The notes under the pieces: model-generated | Databases searched by the model: none | Seen by the model: only the letters and a program-made list of their open reading frames with translations | What the model was told of the DNA's origin: nothing | Origin: Phytoactinopolyspora alkaliphila | GTDB lineage: Bacteria; Actinomycetota; Actinomycetes; Jiangellales; Jiangellaceae | Length of the DNA stretch: 42,577 bases | Assembly (NCBI RefSeq): GCF_010550695.1 | Contig: NZ_JAAGOB010000021.1 | Location: 1-42,577 of the forward strand | Direction: 5' to 3' | Shown here: positions 7,887 through 15,153 of the stretch, one piece after another | Layout: every line of letters starts with the position of its first letter | Position numbering within the stretch: the first letter of the stretch is position 1 | Translations under genes and position numbers: made by a program

Positions 7887-8252
7887 ATGACCATGGACGC
7901 ATTCGTCGCCGCCCTGTGCGAGCGGCTGAACGTGCCGATCGACGACGTCGATGTCAACGCCATCCTCGACCTGGCCAAGGATGCCGCACACAACGTCGAA
8001 CGCCCGGCAGCGCCAGTCACCACGTTCATCGCGGGCTACGCGGCCGCACTCCAGGGTGGTGGGTCGGCCGCCGTCGACGCCGCGGCCGACGCCGCGGCCG
8101 AGCTCGCGGCACAGTGGCCGGACATGGCCGGCGTACCGGACCCGGCGGCCACCACCCCCACTCTCGACAGCGCGGCCGTGGACACCGGGGAGGCGGCCGG
8201 CCCGTCTCCGACCTCCGGGGCGGCTGGCACACCGGACACCTCGGAGAGCTGA
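7887..8252 (+). CDS. Small DUF6457-like protein next to mobA
   Basis: 121 residues from the ATG at 7887, preceded by GAGGAAGG eight bases upstream. Residues 1-80 form a compact helical domain (FVAALCERLNVPIDDVD, ILDLAKDAAHNVERPAAPVT, FIAGYAAALQGG) of the DUF6457 type, which I recall as fused to or beside MobA-like proteins. An Ala/Pro/Thr-rich disordered tail follows (about 85-121). The AAHxVxRPAAP segment, typical of the domain, is present. Its job is not established; a helper in molybdenum cofactor maturation is inferred from neighbourhood. The stop overlaps the next start by one base (TGATG), so the pair is translationally coupled. Confidence 0.75.
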   Translation: MTMDAFVAALCERLNVPIDDVDVNAILDLAKDAAHNVERPAAPVTTFIAGYAAALQGGGSAAVDAAADAAAELAAQWPDMAGVPDPAATTPTLDSAAVDTGEAAGPSPTSGAAGTPDTSES

Positions 8253-9229
8253 TGCACGCCGTCGTGATCACTGAGCCGGGTGGCCCAGACGTGCTGCGGT
8301 GGAGCGTGGTTCCGGACCCGGAGTGCGGTCCTGACGAGGTGGTCCTCGATGTCGCCGCCGCAGCCGTCAACCGCGCGGATCTGCTCCAGCGGCAAGGGCA
8401 CTACCCGCCGCCACCCGGCACTCCGGCGTGGCCCGGCTTGGAATGCAGCGGCACCGTGCGCGCGGTCGGGGCAGCGGTCTCCGGCTGGTCGGTAGGCGAT
8501 CGAGTGTGCGCGCTGCTGTCCGGCGGCGGCTACGCCGAACAGGTAGCGGTGCCCGCGGGACAGGTGCTGCCGGTTCCGGCCGGCGTCGACCTGGAGACCG
8601 CAGCCGGCCTGCCCGAGGTGATGTGCACGGTCTGGTCCAACGTGGTCATGGCCGGACGGCTGTCCCGCGGCGACGTGCTTTTGGTGCACGGCGGCGGCAG
8701 CGGCATCGGCACCGCCGCGATCCAGATCGGGGTGGCACTGGACGCCACCGTCGCCGTGACCGCCGGATCGCAGGCCAAGCTCGACCGGTGCCGGGATCTG
8801 GGAGCGTCGATCCTGGTGAACTATCGCGAAGAGGACTTCGCCGAGGTGGTGCGCACGGCCACGGACGGCCACGGCGCCGACGTCGTCCTGGACATCATCG
8901 GCGCGAAGTACCTCTCGGCGAATCTGGATGTGCTGGCCACCGCGGGCCGCCTGATCGTGATCGGGCTCCAAGGCGGCCGCAAGGCCGAGCTGGATCTGCG
9001 CACCTTGATGGGCAAGCGCGCTTCGCTCATCGGCACGACGCTGCGTGCCCGGCCGGTTGAGGAGAAGGCTGAGATCGTCGCCGATGTCTGTGAGCATCTG
9101 TGGCCGCTGATCTCGTCCGGTGCGGTCAAGCCGATCATCGACCGGGTGATCCCGATGCGTGACGCCGCGGAAGCGCATCGCGTCGTCGAGCACGGCGACC
9201 ACGTCGGCAAGGTCCTCTTGACGCGCTGA
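8252..9229 (+). CDS. NAD(P)H-quinone oxidoreductase, zinc-independent MDR family (PIG3-like)
   Basis: 325 residues, ATG at 8252 coupled to the previous stop. The N-terminal GroES-like domain includes MHAVVITEPGGPDVL, NRADLLQRQGHYPPPPG and PGLECSGTV. The Rossmann motif is LLVHGGGSGIGTAAIQIG. The catalytic and structural zinc ligands of alcohol dehydrogenases are missing. The NRADLLQRQG and LPEV segments match the PIG3/quinone oxidoreductase branch, which reduces quinones with NADPH. It ends the nitrilase-mobA cluster; the palindromic repeat begins six bases after its stop. Confidence 0.9.
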   Translation: MHAVVITEPGGPDVLRWSVVPDPECGPDEVVLDVAAAAVNRADLLQRQGHYPPPPGTPAWPGLECSGTVRAVGAAVSGWSVGDRVCALLSGGGYAEQVAVPAGQVLPVPAGVDLETAAGLPEVMCTVWSNVVMAGRLSRGDVLLVHGGGSGIGTAAIQIGVALDATVAVTAGSQAKLDRCRDLGASILVNYREEDFAEVVRTATDGHGADVVLDIIGAKYLSANLDVLATAGRLIVIGLQGGRKAELDLRTLMGKRASLIGTTLRARPVEEKAEIVADVCEHLWPLISSGAVKPIIDRVIPMRDAAEAHRVVEHGDHVGKVLLTR

Positions 9230-9234
9230 CTCGC

Positions 9235-9308
9235 GCGCATGCCAGGGGTTGTGGTCGTAGATCCGGGCGATTTGTCCGATTTCAACGACCACAAACCCTG
9301 GCATGCGC
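9235..9308. repeat. Palindromic repeat element, copy 1 (conserved loop)
   Basis: 24-bp arms (9235-9258 and 9285-9308) pair with one mismatch around a 26-base loop. The inner arm GGTTGTGGTCGT and most of the loop match the element at 35121-35200: about 18 of 28 loop bases agree, including the shared TCCGATT. The outer arms differ between copies but stay self-complementary. It lies directly behind a stop codon. A terminator-like role is possible, though no T-tract follows. Confidence 0.75.
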
Positions 9309-9439
9309 CGAACAGGGGGCGAGAAAGGGCGCGGAGACACGCGATGAGGCAGCCGAAAGCGGCACGTGGGCACGCCAGGCTCACGTCAGCCGCCGCCCCA
9401 CCGTGAGCATCTCACGTACATCTACGTCAAGATGGGGGG

Positions 9440-10006
9440 ATGACGGAGTCGAATGAGAACGCCGAACAGGGCGATGTCCAGGGCGAGGAGAGCCCTCGGG
9501 TGGTTGTTGTCGGGCCGGGCGGCATGGCCGTCGAAGCCGGGCAAGACGAGGATCAGAACGAGCCGAGCTCGCTGACCGACCTCGTCGAACAACCGGCGAA
9601 GGTGATGCGGATCGGTAGCATGATCAAGCAGCTGCTGGATGAGGTCAAAGCCGCGCCCCTCGACGAGGCGAGCCGACGCCGGCTCGGTGACATCCATCGG
9701 AAGTCGCTGGACGAGCTCGAGGACGGCCTGGCGCCGGAACTCGTGGCCGAACTCGAACGGCTGGCCCTGCCCTTCGGCGACGACACCCCCTCGGAGTCCG
9801 AGCTCAGGGTCGCCCAGGCTCAGCTGGTCGGCTGGCTGGAGGGACTCTTCCACGGCATCCAGACCACCCTGTTCGCCCAGCAGATGGCCGCTCGCGCACA
9901 GCTTGAGCAGATGCGCCGGGCGCTTCCGCCAGGTGCGCAGCTCGGCCAGGCTCCGGGAGCCGGTCCGCCTGGTGAAGGAGAACAGCGCAGCGGCATGTAC
10001 CTGTGA
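9440..10006 (+). CDS. bpa: Bacterial proteasome activator (Bpa / PafE)
   Basis: 188 residues, ATG at 9440. The acidic disordered N-terminus (about 1-45) is followed by a helical core: SLTDLVEQPAKVMRIGSMIK, LLDEVKAAPLDEASRRRL and LVGWLEGLFHGIQTTLFAQQMAARAQLEQ. The C-terminus is GMYL. A hydrophobic-Tyr-X (HbYX) end is what docks Bpa rings onto the 20S proteasome in mycobacteria (Rv3780), opening the gate without ATP to degrade unfolded proteins. The organism is therefore expected to carry proteasome genes elsewhere. The gene is monocistronic and ends at a strong terminator. A GGGGGG run directly precedes the start codon, so spacing of the ribosome site is unusual. Confidence 0.92.
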   Translation: MTESNENAEQGDVQGEESPRVVVVGPGGMAVEAGQDEDQNEPSSLTDLVEQPAKVMRIGSMIKQLLDEVKAAPLDEASRRRLGDIHRKSLDELEDGLAPELVAELERLALPFGDDTPSESELRVAQAQLVGWLEGLFHGIQTTLFAQQMAARAQLEQMRRALPPGAQLGQAPGAGPPGEGEQRSGMYL

Positions 10007-10010
10007 CGCC

Positions 10011-10044
10011 AAAGCCGCGCCCTCCCCAGGGAGGACGCGGCTTT
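10011..10044. terminator. Bidirectional terminator between bpa and the DUF6918-like gene
   Basis: 15-base arms (10011-10025 and 10030-10044) pair with one internal mismatch and a CCAG tetraloop. The stem is flanked by AAA and TTT, so it works in both directions between two convergent genes. Confidence 0.8.
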
Positions 10045-10066
10045 GCCGTGCTGCGTCGCCGAATGC

Positions 10067-10528
10067 TCAGCCGGTGTTGACCGCGGCGGCGTGCTCCTCA
10101 ACGAGGGCGCCGAGCCGTGGGAGCGCCTCTTCGACATGCTTCTTCGCTTGCGGGCGCAGCTTCGCGTAGACCTTCTTCACGCTGTCCCGCCTCGATCCGG
10201 CAGCGCGGTCGTCGGTCACACCGAGCAACGCGTCCGCGACATCGGAGGAGTTGGCCGTCAGGTGCTCGGTGAACGAGCCCGTGCCCGAGGCCTTATAACT
10301 CGCGTAGTACGGCTCCATGCGGCCGACGAAGTTGTCGAGCATACTGTCCACGGCGTCGGAGACGAAGCTCGAGTTGATCTTCTTGATCAGAGCGTAACCG
10401 CTCTTCACCGCGAGGCCCGAGACGCCGCTCTTGTCGGACACCTCAGAGTCGACGAGCTTCGTGACGTCCTCAACCACCTTCGGCCGACGATTCGGAGCGA
10501 GCAGGATCTCCTGCAGGGTTTGTGCCAT
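10067..10528 (-). CDS. DUF6918-like actinobacterial protein of unknown function
   Basis: 153 residues from the ATG at 10528, with AAGGA about 11 bases upstream; the open frame upstream is non-coding in character. The opening MAQTLQEILLAPNRRPKVV, the segment VSDKSGVSGLAVKSGYALIKK and the C-terminal EEALPRLGALVEEHA match what I recall of the DUF6918 family in actinobacteria. It is entirely helical-looking, with no signal peptide and no catalytic motif. Function is unknown. It is monocistronic and convergent with bpa. Confidence 0.7.
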   Translation of the reverse strand: MAQTLQEILLAPNRRPKVVEDVTKLVDSEVSDKSGVSGLAVKSGYALIKKINSSFVSDAVDSMLDNFVGRMEPYYASYKASGTGSFTEHLTANSSDVADALLGVTDDRAAGSRRDSVKKVYAKLRPQAKKHVEEALPRLGALVEEHAAAVNTG

Positions 10529-10646
10529 TGGGTATGCGTCCTTCGCACTTGAAAGTATGTTGTGACCACGTCGCCCCCGTGCGAGAGCAACTGTAGAACA
10601 CTGCCGCGGCCACGTGCCCGGTCGGGTGCACCCACACATACGGGAC

Positions 10647-11474
10647 TTACGGGCGGAAATACAAATCGAGCAGCGTGGCTACACCGTCCTCGTCGACGTC
10701 ATCGCACACGGTATCGGCCGCCGCTTTGACGTCGTCGGGCGACTGTCCCATCGCCACTCCGAGGCCGGCCCACGCCAGCATCTCCACGTCGTTGTGCCCG
10801 TCGCCAACGGCGAGCGTCTCGTTCGCTGTGAAGCCGAGCAGCCCAGCGACGGTCATTAGGCCGGATGCCTTGGACACGCCTACCGGCATGATGTCCAACC
10901 AGGCCGTGAACCCGATCGCATAGTCCACGCTGGGCAGCCCGGACGTGCGGGCCAGTTCACGCAGTCTCTCTCGGTCACCGTTCGGCCAGCGAACGACGAG
11001 CCTGGTGACCGGGCCCTCCAGTAGTTCGTCGTGGCTGACGACGGTCATCCTGCCGTCGAGCTCTCCGACAGGGAACTCACCGGTTACCCGGTACCCGGCC
11101 CCCAATTCTTCCACCGCGAGCACGGCATCGGGGATCTCCTCGGCGAAGTAGCGCACAGGATCACTGGCGTCGAACGTGGTGATCTCGACAGGCCGACGGC
11201 TCGCCGCATCCACGACCACGGCCCCGTTCGAGCACACCGCGTAGCCGTCCGAGATCCCGAGCCAATCGAGAATCTTCGAGGTGGAATGCAGCGAACGCCC
11301 CGTCGCGACCACCACATGGGCGCCGGAGGCACGCACCCGGCCCACAGCGTCGACCACGGCCGGCCTCGGCGAGGTGTAGGCGTCCTCGTAAGTGACCAGG
11401 GTGCCGTCCACATCAAGCGCGACGGCGCGGGGCCGCCACCCGCTCCCTGGCGTCATCGCACCCTCTGCCACCAC
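10647..11474 (-). CDS. HAD-superfamily hydrolase, Cof-type (IIB) phosphatase
   Basis: 275 residues with a GTG start at 11474. GTG codons at 11474 and 11471 lie 4-7 bases after GGGGAG; an ATG at 11456 is the alternative and sits nearer the family N-terminus. HAD motif I is ALDVDGTLV (nucleophile Asp and acid Asp), motif II is in VVATGRS, motif III includes the Lys near GVSKASGL, and motif IV is GDGHNDVEML. The cap domain lies between motifs II and III, as in Cof/YidA phosphatases that dephosphorylate sugar phosphates, FMN or PLP-type metabolites. It starts 14 bases after the serS stop and is very probably cotranscribed with it. Confidence 0.88.
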   Translation of the reverse strand: MVAEGAMTPGSGWRPRAVALDVDGTLVTYEDAYTSPRPAVVDAVGRVRASGAHVVVATGRSLHSTSKILDWLGISDGYAVCSNGAVVVDAASRRPVEITTFDASDPVRYFAEEIPDAVLAVEELGAGYRVTGEFPVGELDGRMTVVSHDELLEGPVTRLVVRWPNGDRERLRELARTSGLPSVDYAIGFTAWLDIMPVGVSKASGLMTVAGLLGFTANETLAVGDGHNDVEMLAWAGLGVAMGQSPDDVKAAADTVCDDVDEDGVATLLDLYFRP

Positions 11475-11488
11475 CAGACTCCCCTGTG

Positions 11489-12745
11489 TCAGACCGGTTC
11501 GAGGACGTCGCGACCGCCCACATACGGCCGCAGCGCCTGTGGGACCGCAACGGAACCATCCGGCCGCTGGTGGTTCTCCAGGATGGCCACCAGCCAGCGG
11601 GTGGTGCCGAGGGTGCCGTTGAGCGTGGCGACCTGCCGGGTGCCCGTCTCGGTGCGCTCACGCACGTTGAGTCGGCGCGCCTGGAACGTGGTGCAGTTGG
11701 ACGTCGACGTCAGCTCCAGCCAGCGCGACTGGGACGGCAGCCAAGCCTCGCAGTCGAACTTGCGGGCAGCGCTAGAGCCGAGGTCACCTGCCGCCACGTC
11801 GATCACCCGGTACGGGAGCTCGACAGCGGCCAGCATCCGCTCCTCCCAGCCGAGCAACCGCTCGTGCTCATCCGCCGCATCCTCCTCACGGCAGTAGGAG
11901 AACATCTCCACCTTGTGGAACTGGTGCACCCGGATGATGCCGCGGGTGTCCTTGCCATGGGAGCCGGCCTCGCGGCGATAACAGGCCGACCAGCCCGCGT
12001 AGCGGAGTGGGCCACGGGAGAGGTCCAGGATCTCGTCGGCGTGATAGCCGGCCAGCGGCACCTCGCTGGTGCCCACGAGGTACAGGTCGTCCCGCTCCAG
12101 GCGATAGATCTCGTCGGCGTGGGCGCCGAGGAAGCCGGTGCCGGCCATCACCTCGGGCCGGACCAGCGTCGGCGTGATCATCGGGGTGAAGCCCGCCTCG
12201 ACGGCAGTGTTCATCGCCAGGTTCAGCAGGCCCAGCTCCAGCTGCGCGCCGACGCCGGTCAGGAAGTAGAACCGCGAGCCGGAGACCTTCGCGCCGCGCT
12301 CGGTGTCGATAGCGCCCAGACCTTCCCCGAGCTCCAGATGGTCGCGGACCTTCTCCAGCGCCGGGATCTCGCCAACCTCCCGCAGCACGGTGTAGTCCTC
12401 TTCACCACCGACTGGGACACCGTCCAGCACGATGTTGGAGGGCACCGCGGCAAGCTGATCGAGGCGTTGTTGCGCGTCGTCGGCGGCGGCTTCTGCCGCC
12501 TTCACCGCGGCGGCGAGCTCTTTCGCCCTGGCCAGCAGCGCCTGTTTCTCCTCACCCGCGGCAGGAGGGATCTCCTTGCCGAGACTCTTCTGCTCCGCCC
12601 GCAGCCGCTCGAACTCGCTCAGGGACGCCCGGCGCGACCGGTCGGCGGCGAGCAGCTCGTCGACGACCTCCTCGCTCTCACCACGAGCCCGCTGCGAAGC
12701 GCGGAGGCGTTCGGGGTCTTCTCGGATCACACGGAGATCAAGCAC
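11489..12745 (-). CDS. serS: Serine-tRNA ligase
   Basis: 418 residues, start at 12745 ([15 protein letters not shown]). The N-terminal antiparallel coiled-coil arm spans about residues 1-105 and grips the long variable arm of tRNA-Ser. The class II core follows, with [15 protein letters not shown], motif 2 in [28 protein letters not shown], and motif 3 in [19 protein letters not shown]. It charges tRNA-Ser, one of which is encoded at 1298-1393 here. The usual motif 3 text is [18 protein letters not shown] is a modest variant. It is followed closely by the HAD gene and preceded by pheA. Confidence 0.97.
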   Translation of the reverse strand: MLDLRVIREDPERLRASQRARGESEEVVDELLAADRSRRASLSEFERLRAEQKSLGKEIPPAAGEEKQALLARAKELAAAVKAAEAAADDAQQRLDQLAAVPSNIVLDGVPVGGEEDYTVLREVGEIPALEKVRDHLELGEGLGAIDTERGAKVSGSRFYFLTGVGAQLELGLLNLAMNTAVEAGFTPMITPTLVRPEVMAGTGFLGAHADEIYRLERDDLYLVGTSEVPLAGYHADEILDLSRGPLRYAGWSACYRREAGSHGKDTRGIIRVHQFHKVEMFSYCREEDAADEHERLLGWEERMLAAVELPYRVIDVAAGDLGSSAARKFDCEAWLPSQSRWLELTSTSNCTTFQARRLNVRERTETGTRQVATLNGTLGTTRWLVAILENHQRPDGSVAVPQALRPYVGGRDVLEPV

Positions 12746-12803
12746 GATACAGAGCGTATCCGGCCCGCCGGCGCTCCCGACAACCGATTACCGCTCGCCT
12801 CCG

Positions 12804-13751
12804 TCAGGCGTGGCGGAGCGAGTCCAGCCAGGCGGCGGCGTCCCGGAAGTCGTCGTTGCTCATGCCGCGGCCCACGGGTGGGCGGATACCGTCCGCGCGG
12901 GGATACGAGCCGAGGAAGCGGACGTCCCCGCAGACCCGGCGCAGGCCCATCAGGGCCTCGCCCACTCGCTCGTCGGTCAGGTGCCCCTCAGCGTCCATGA
13001 CGAAGCAATACCTGCCCATGCCGTTGCCGGTGGGCCGGGACTCGATCCGGGTGAGGTTGACCCCCCGGGTGGAGAACTGCTCCAGGATCTCCAGCAAAGC
13101 GCCAGGGTGATCGTCTCGGATGTAGGCCACCAGGCTGGTCTTGTCCGAACCGGTTCCGCGCGGCGGCCTGCCCGGCTGCGTGACGAGGACAAACCTGGTA
13201 ACGGCGTCCTTGTCGTCGCCGATGTCACCGGCCAACGGAGTAAGGCCGTAGTGATCAGCCGCGATGGGGGCGGCGATCGCGGCGTCGTAGACCTCACCGG
13301 CGGGGCCGGTCACGCCGCGTGCCACAGCCTCCGCGGCAGCAGCGGTGGATGATCCCAGAGATACCGTCGCCTCGGGCAGGGTCTTGTTCATCCAGGTGCG
13401 GCACTGTGCCTCGGCGACCGGATGGGTGATCACCCGCCGGATGCTCGCAAGCTCGACACCAGGTCGGGCCATCAGGGTGAACGTGACGGGGAGCAGCAGC
13501 TCAGCGGTGATCGTCACCGGCTCGCCACGGATCAGCTCGTCGAGAGTGGCGTTGACCGATCCTTCGACGGAGTTCTCCAGCGGCACGACGGATCCCGCCA
13601 CTTCACCGGCCCGGACCGCGTCGATGGCGGCGTGAACCGTGGCGAAGGGTTCCAGCTCAGCGCCGAGCAGCAGGGGGAGGCGACGCGCGGCGGCCTCCGT
13701 GAAGGTCGCCTCGGGTCCGAGATAGCCGTAACGGCCGCTGGTGACAGGCAC
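12804..13751 (-). CDS. pheA: Prephenate dehydratase
   Basis: 315 residues, ATG at 13751. The dehydratase domain (about 1-190) starts YGYLGPEATFTEAA and ends with DAVTRFVLV, which contains the TRF motif needed for catalysis. The ACT regulatory domain (about 205-285) has GALLEILEQFSTRGVNLTRIESRP; the ESRP segment binds phenylalanine for feedback inhibition. The enzyme converts prephenate to phenylpyruvate. It is a stand-alone dehydratase without a chorismate mutase fusion, as usual in actinobacteria. It precedes serS in the same direction with a 58-bp gap. The HisC-like aminotransferase at 36964 could perform the next transamination. Confidence 0.95.
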   Translation of the reverse strand: MPVTSGRYGYLGPEATFTEAAARRLPLLLGAELEPFATVHAAIDAVRAGEVAGSVVPLENSVEGSVNATLDELIRGEPVTITAELLLPVTFTLMARPGVELASIRRVITHPVAEAQCRTWMNKTLPEATVSLGSSTAAAAEAVARGVTGPAGEVYDAAIAAPIAADHYGLTPLAGDIGDDKDAVTRFVLVTQPGRPPRGTGSDKTSLVAYIRDDHPGALLEILEQFSTRGVNLTRIESRPTGNGMGRYCFVMDAEGHLTDERVGEALMGLRRVCGDVRFLGSYPRADGIRPPVGRGMSNDDFRDAAAWLDSLRHA

Positions 13752-13796
13752 GGGGGAAACTCTAGTCCGATCCGGCGCGAGTGATGGCTACAACCA

Positions 13797-15152
13797 CTAA
13801 GGCTGCGGGTCCCGGGCATCGTATCGCCAGAACCTGGGCTGGCGCCGGACCAGCAGCACGACGACGATCGCGCAGGACAGTCCACCGATGACTGCGGCCC
13901 AGCCTTCTCCGAACCACGCTGCCTCCGCGCCGACGGTCAGCTCACCCAGCCGCGGGCCGCCAGCGACGACGACGATGAACACACCCTGCAAGCGCCCGCG
14001 CATCTCATCCGGGGTGGCCGTCTGCAGGATCGTCTGCCGGAACACCGCGCTGACCGCGTCCGACGCACCGGCGAGCGCCAGCATCACCATGGCCGCGACG
14101 AGGGCGGGCAGCACCAGGGAACCAGGCTCGGCGCGACCGACGACGACGAGCACCACACCGAATCCCGCGATCGACAGACCCCAGGCGACAATCGCCCACA
14201 CGATCATCCGGCCCTGCCATCGCGCCCGGGAGAACCCGCCGGAGAGGACGCCGGCCAGGACCGCACCGACGGCGAACGCGGCGGCCAGCGCGCCGGTGGT
14301 CGCCTCGCCTCCGCCGAGGTAGAGCACGCCGACGGCCGGGTACAGCACACGTGGGAACGCGAGGATCATGGCCACCAGGTCCAGCACGAAGGTCATCCGC
14401 ACGTTCGGCCGGGTGGCGAGGTAACGCAGGCCTTCCAGCACCGAGGAAATGCCGACGACGCGGGAACGGCGGGTGCTCGGTGTCCCGGCTGCCGCGTCAC
14501 CGCCGGTCTCGTCCGCCGCGACCGGCGGTATCGACGGCAGTCGTTTCAGAGCCCAGAGGGCCACCGTGAACAGCAGGGCGTCGATCGAGTAGGCGATCGC
14601 GTAACCGAAGACCGCCACCAGCGCCGCACCGGCGAGCGGACCGACTGTCAGGGCGATGTTCCAGGCGATGGTCTGCAACGCGTTCGCGGCCGGCACCAGG
14701 CGAGGTTCGATGAGCCGGGGGATGATCGCCGCCCTGGCCGGATTCTTCACGGCGGTCGCGGCGGACTGGATGGCCACCAGCGTGTACAGGACGGCGACGC
14801 TGTGCACGCCGAACCAGGCCTGAACGGCAAGGACGATGGTCACCACCCACAACACCCCCGCCGACGACAGTGCCACCAGGCGCCGGTCGTAGGCGTCGAC
14901 CAACGCGCCCCCGTACAGGCCCAGGGCGATCAGCGGCACCAGAGCACAGAGGCCGAGAAGCCCGACACTGAACGTCGAGCCAGTGATGGCGTACACCTCG
15001 AGGCCCACCGCCACGACGGTGAGCTGCGAGCCGAGATTGGAGATCCCGAGGCCCCACCAGAGCCGGCGGAATGCGGGACTGTCCCGAAGCGGCGTGGTGT
15101 CGGCGAGGAGCCGACGACCACGCCGCCACGGTCTGGCTGCGTCGTTGGGCAC
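13797..15152 (-). CDS. MFS transporter (EntS-like exporter)
   Basis: 451 residues, GTG at 15152. About 12 membrane helices are visible. The family text RRLWWGLGISNLGSQLTVVAVGLEVYAITGS at the start and GGALVDAYDRR (MFS motif A region) between helices 2 and 3 belong to the MFS_3 group, which contains the enterobactin exporter EntS. AAVKNPARAAIIPRL and DEMRGRLQGVF are further family hallmarks. A cytoplasmic loop of about 30 residues separates the halves. Substrate unknown. The start lies one base after the stop of the S9 peptidase (TGAGGTG), so the two are translationally coupled. Confidence 0.88.
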   Translation of the reverse strand: MPNDAARPWRRGRRLLADTTPLRDSPAFRRLWWGLGISNLGSQLTVVAVGLEVYAITGSTFSVGLLGLCALVPLIALGLYGGALVDAYDRRLVALSSAGVLWVVTIVLAVQAWFGVHSVAVLYTLVAIQSAATAVKNPARAAIIPRLIEPRLVPAANALQTIAWNIALTVGPLAGAALVAVFGYAIAYSIDALLFTVALWALKRLPSIPPVAADETGGDAAAGTPSTRRSRVVGISSVLEGLRYLATRPNVRMTFVLDLVAMILAFPRVLYPAVGVLYLGGGEATTGALAAAFAVGAVLAGVLSGGFSRARWQGRMIVWAIVAWGLSIAGFGVVLVVVGRAEPGSLVLPALVAAMVMLALAGASDAVSAVFRQTILQTATPDEMRGRLQGVFIVVVAGGPRLGELTVGAEAAWFGEGWAAVIGGLSCAIVVVLLVRRQPRFWRYDARDPQP

Positions 15153-15153
15153 C

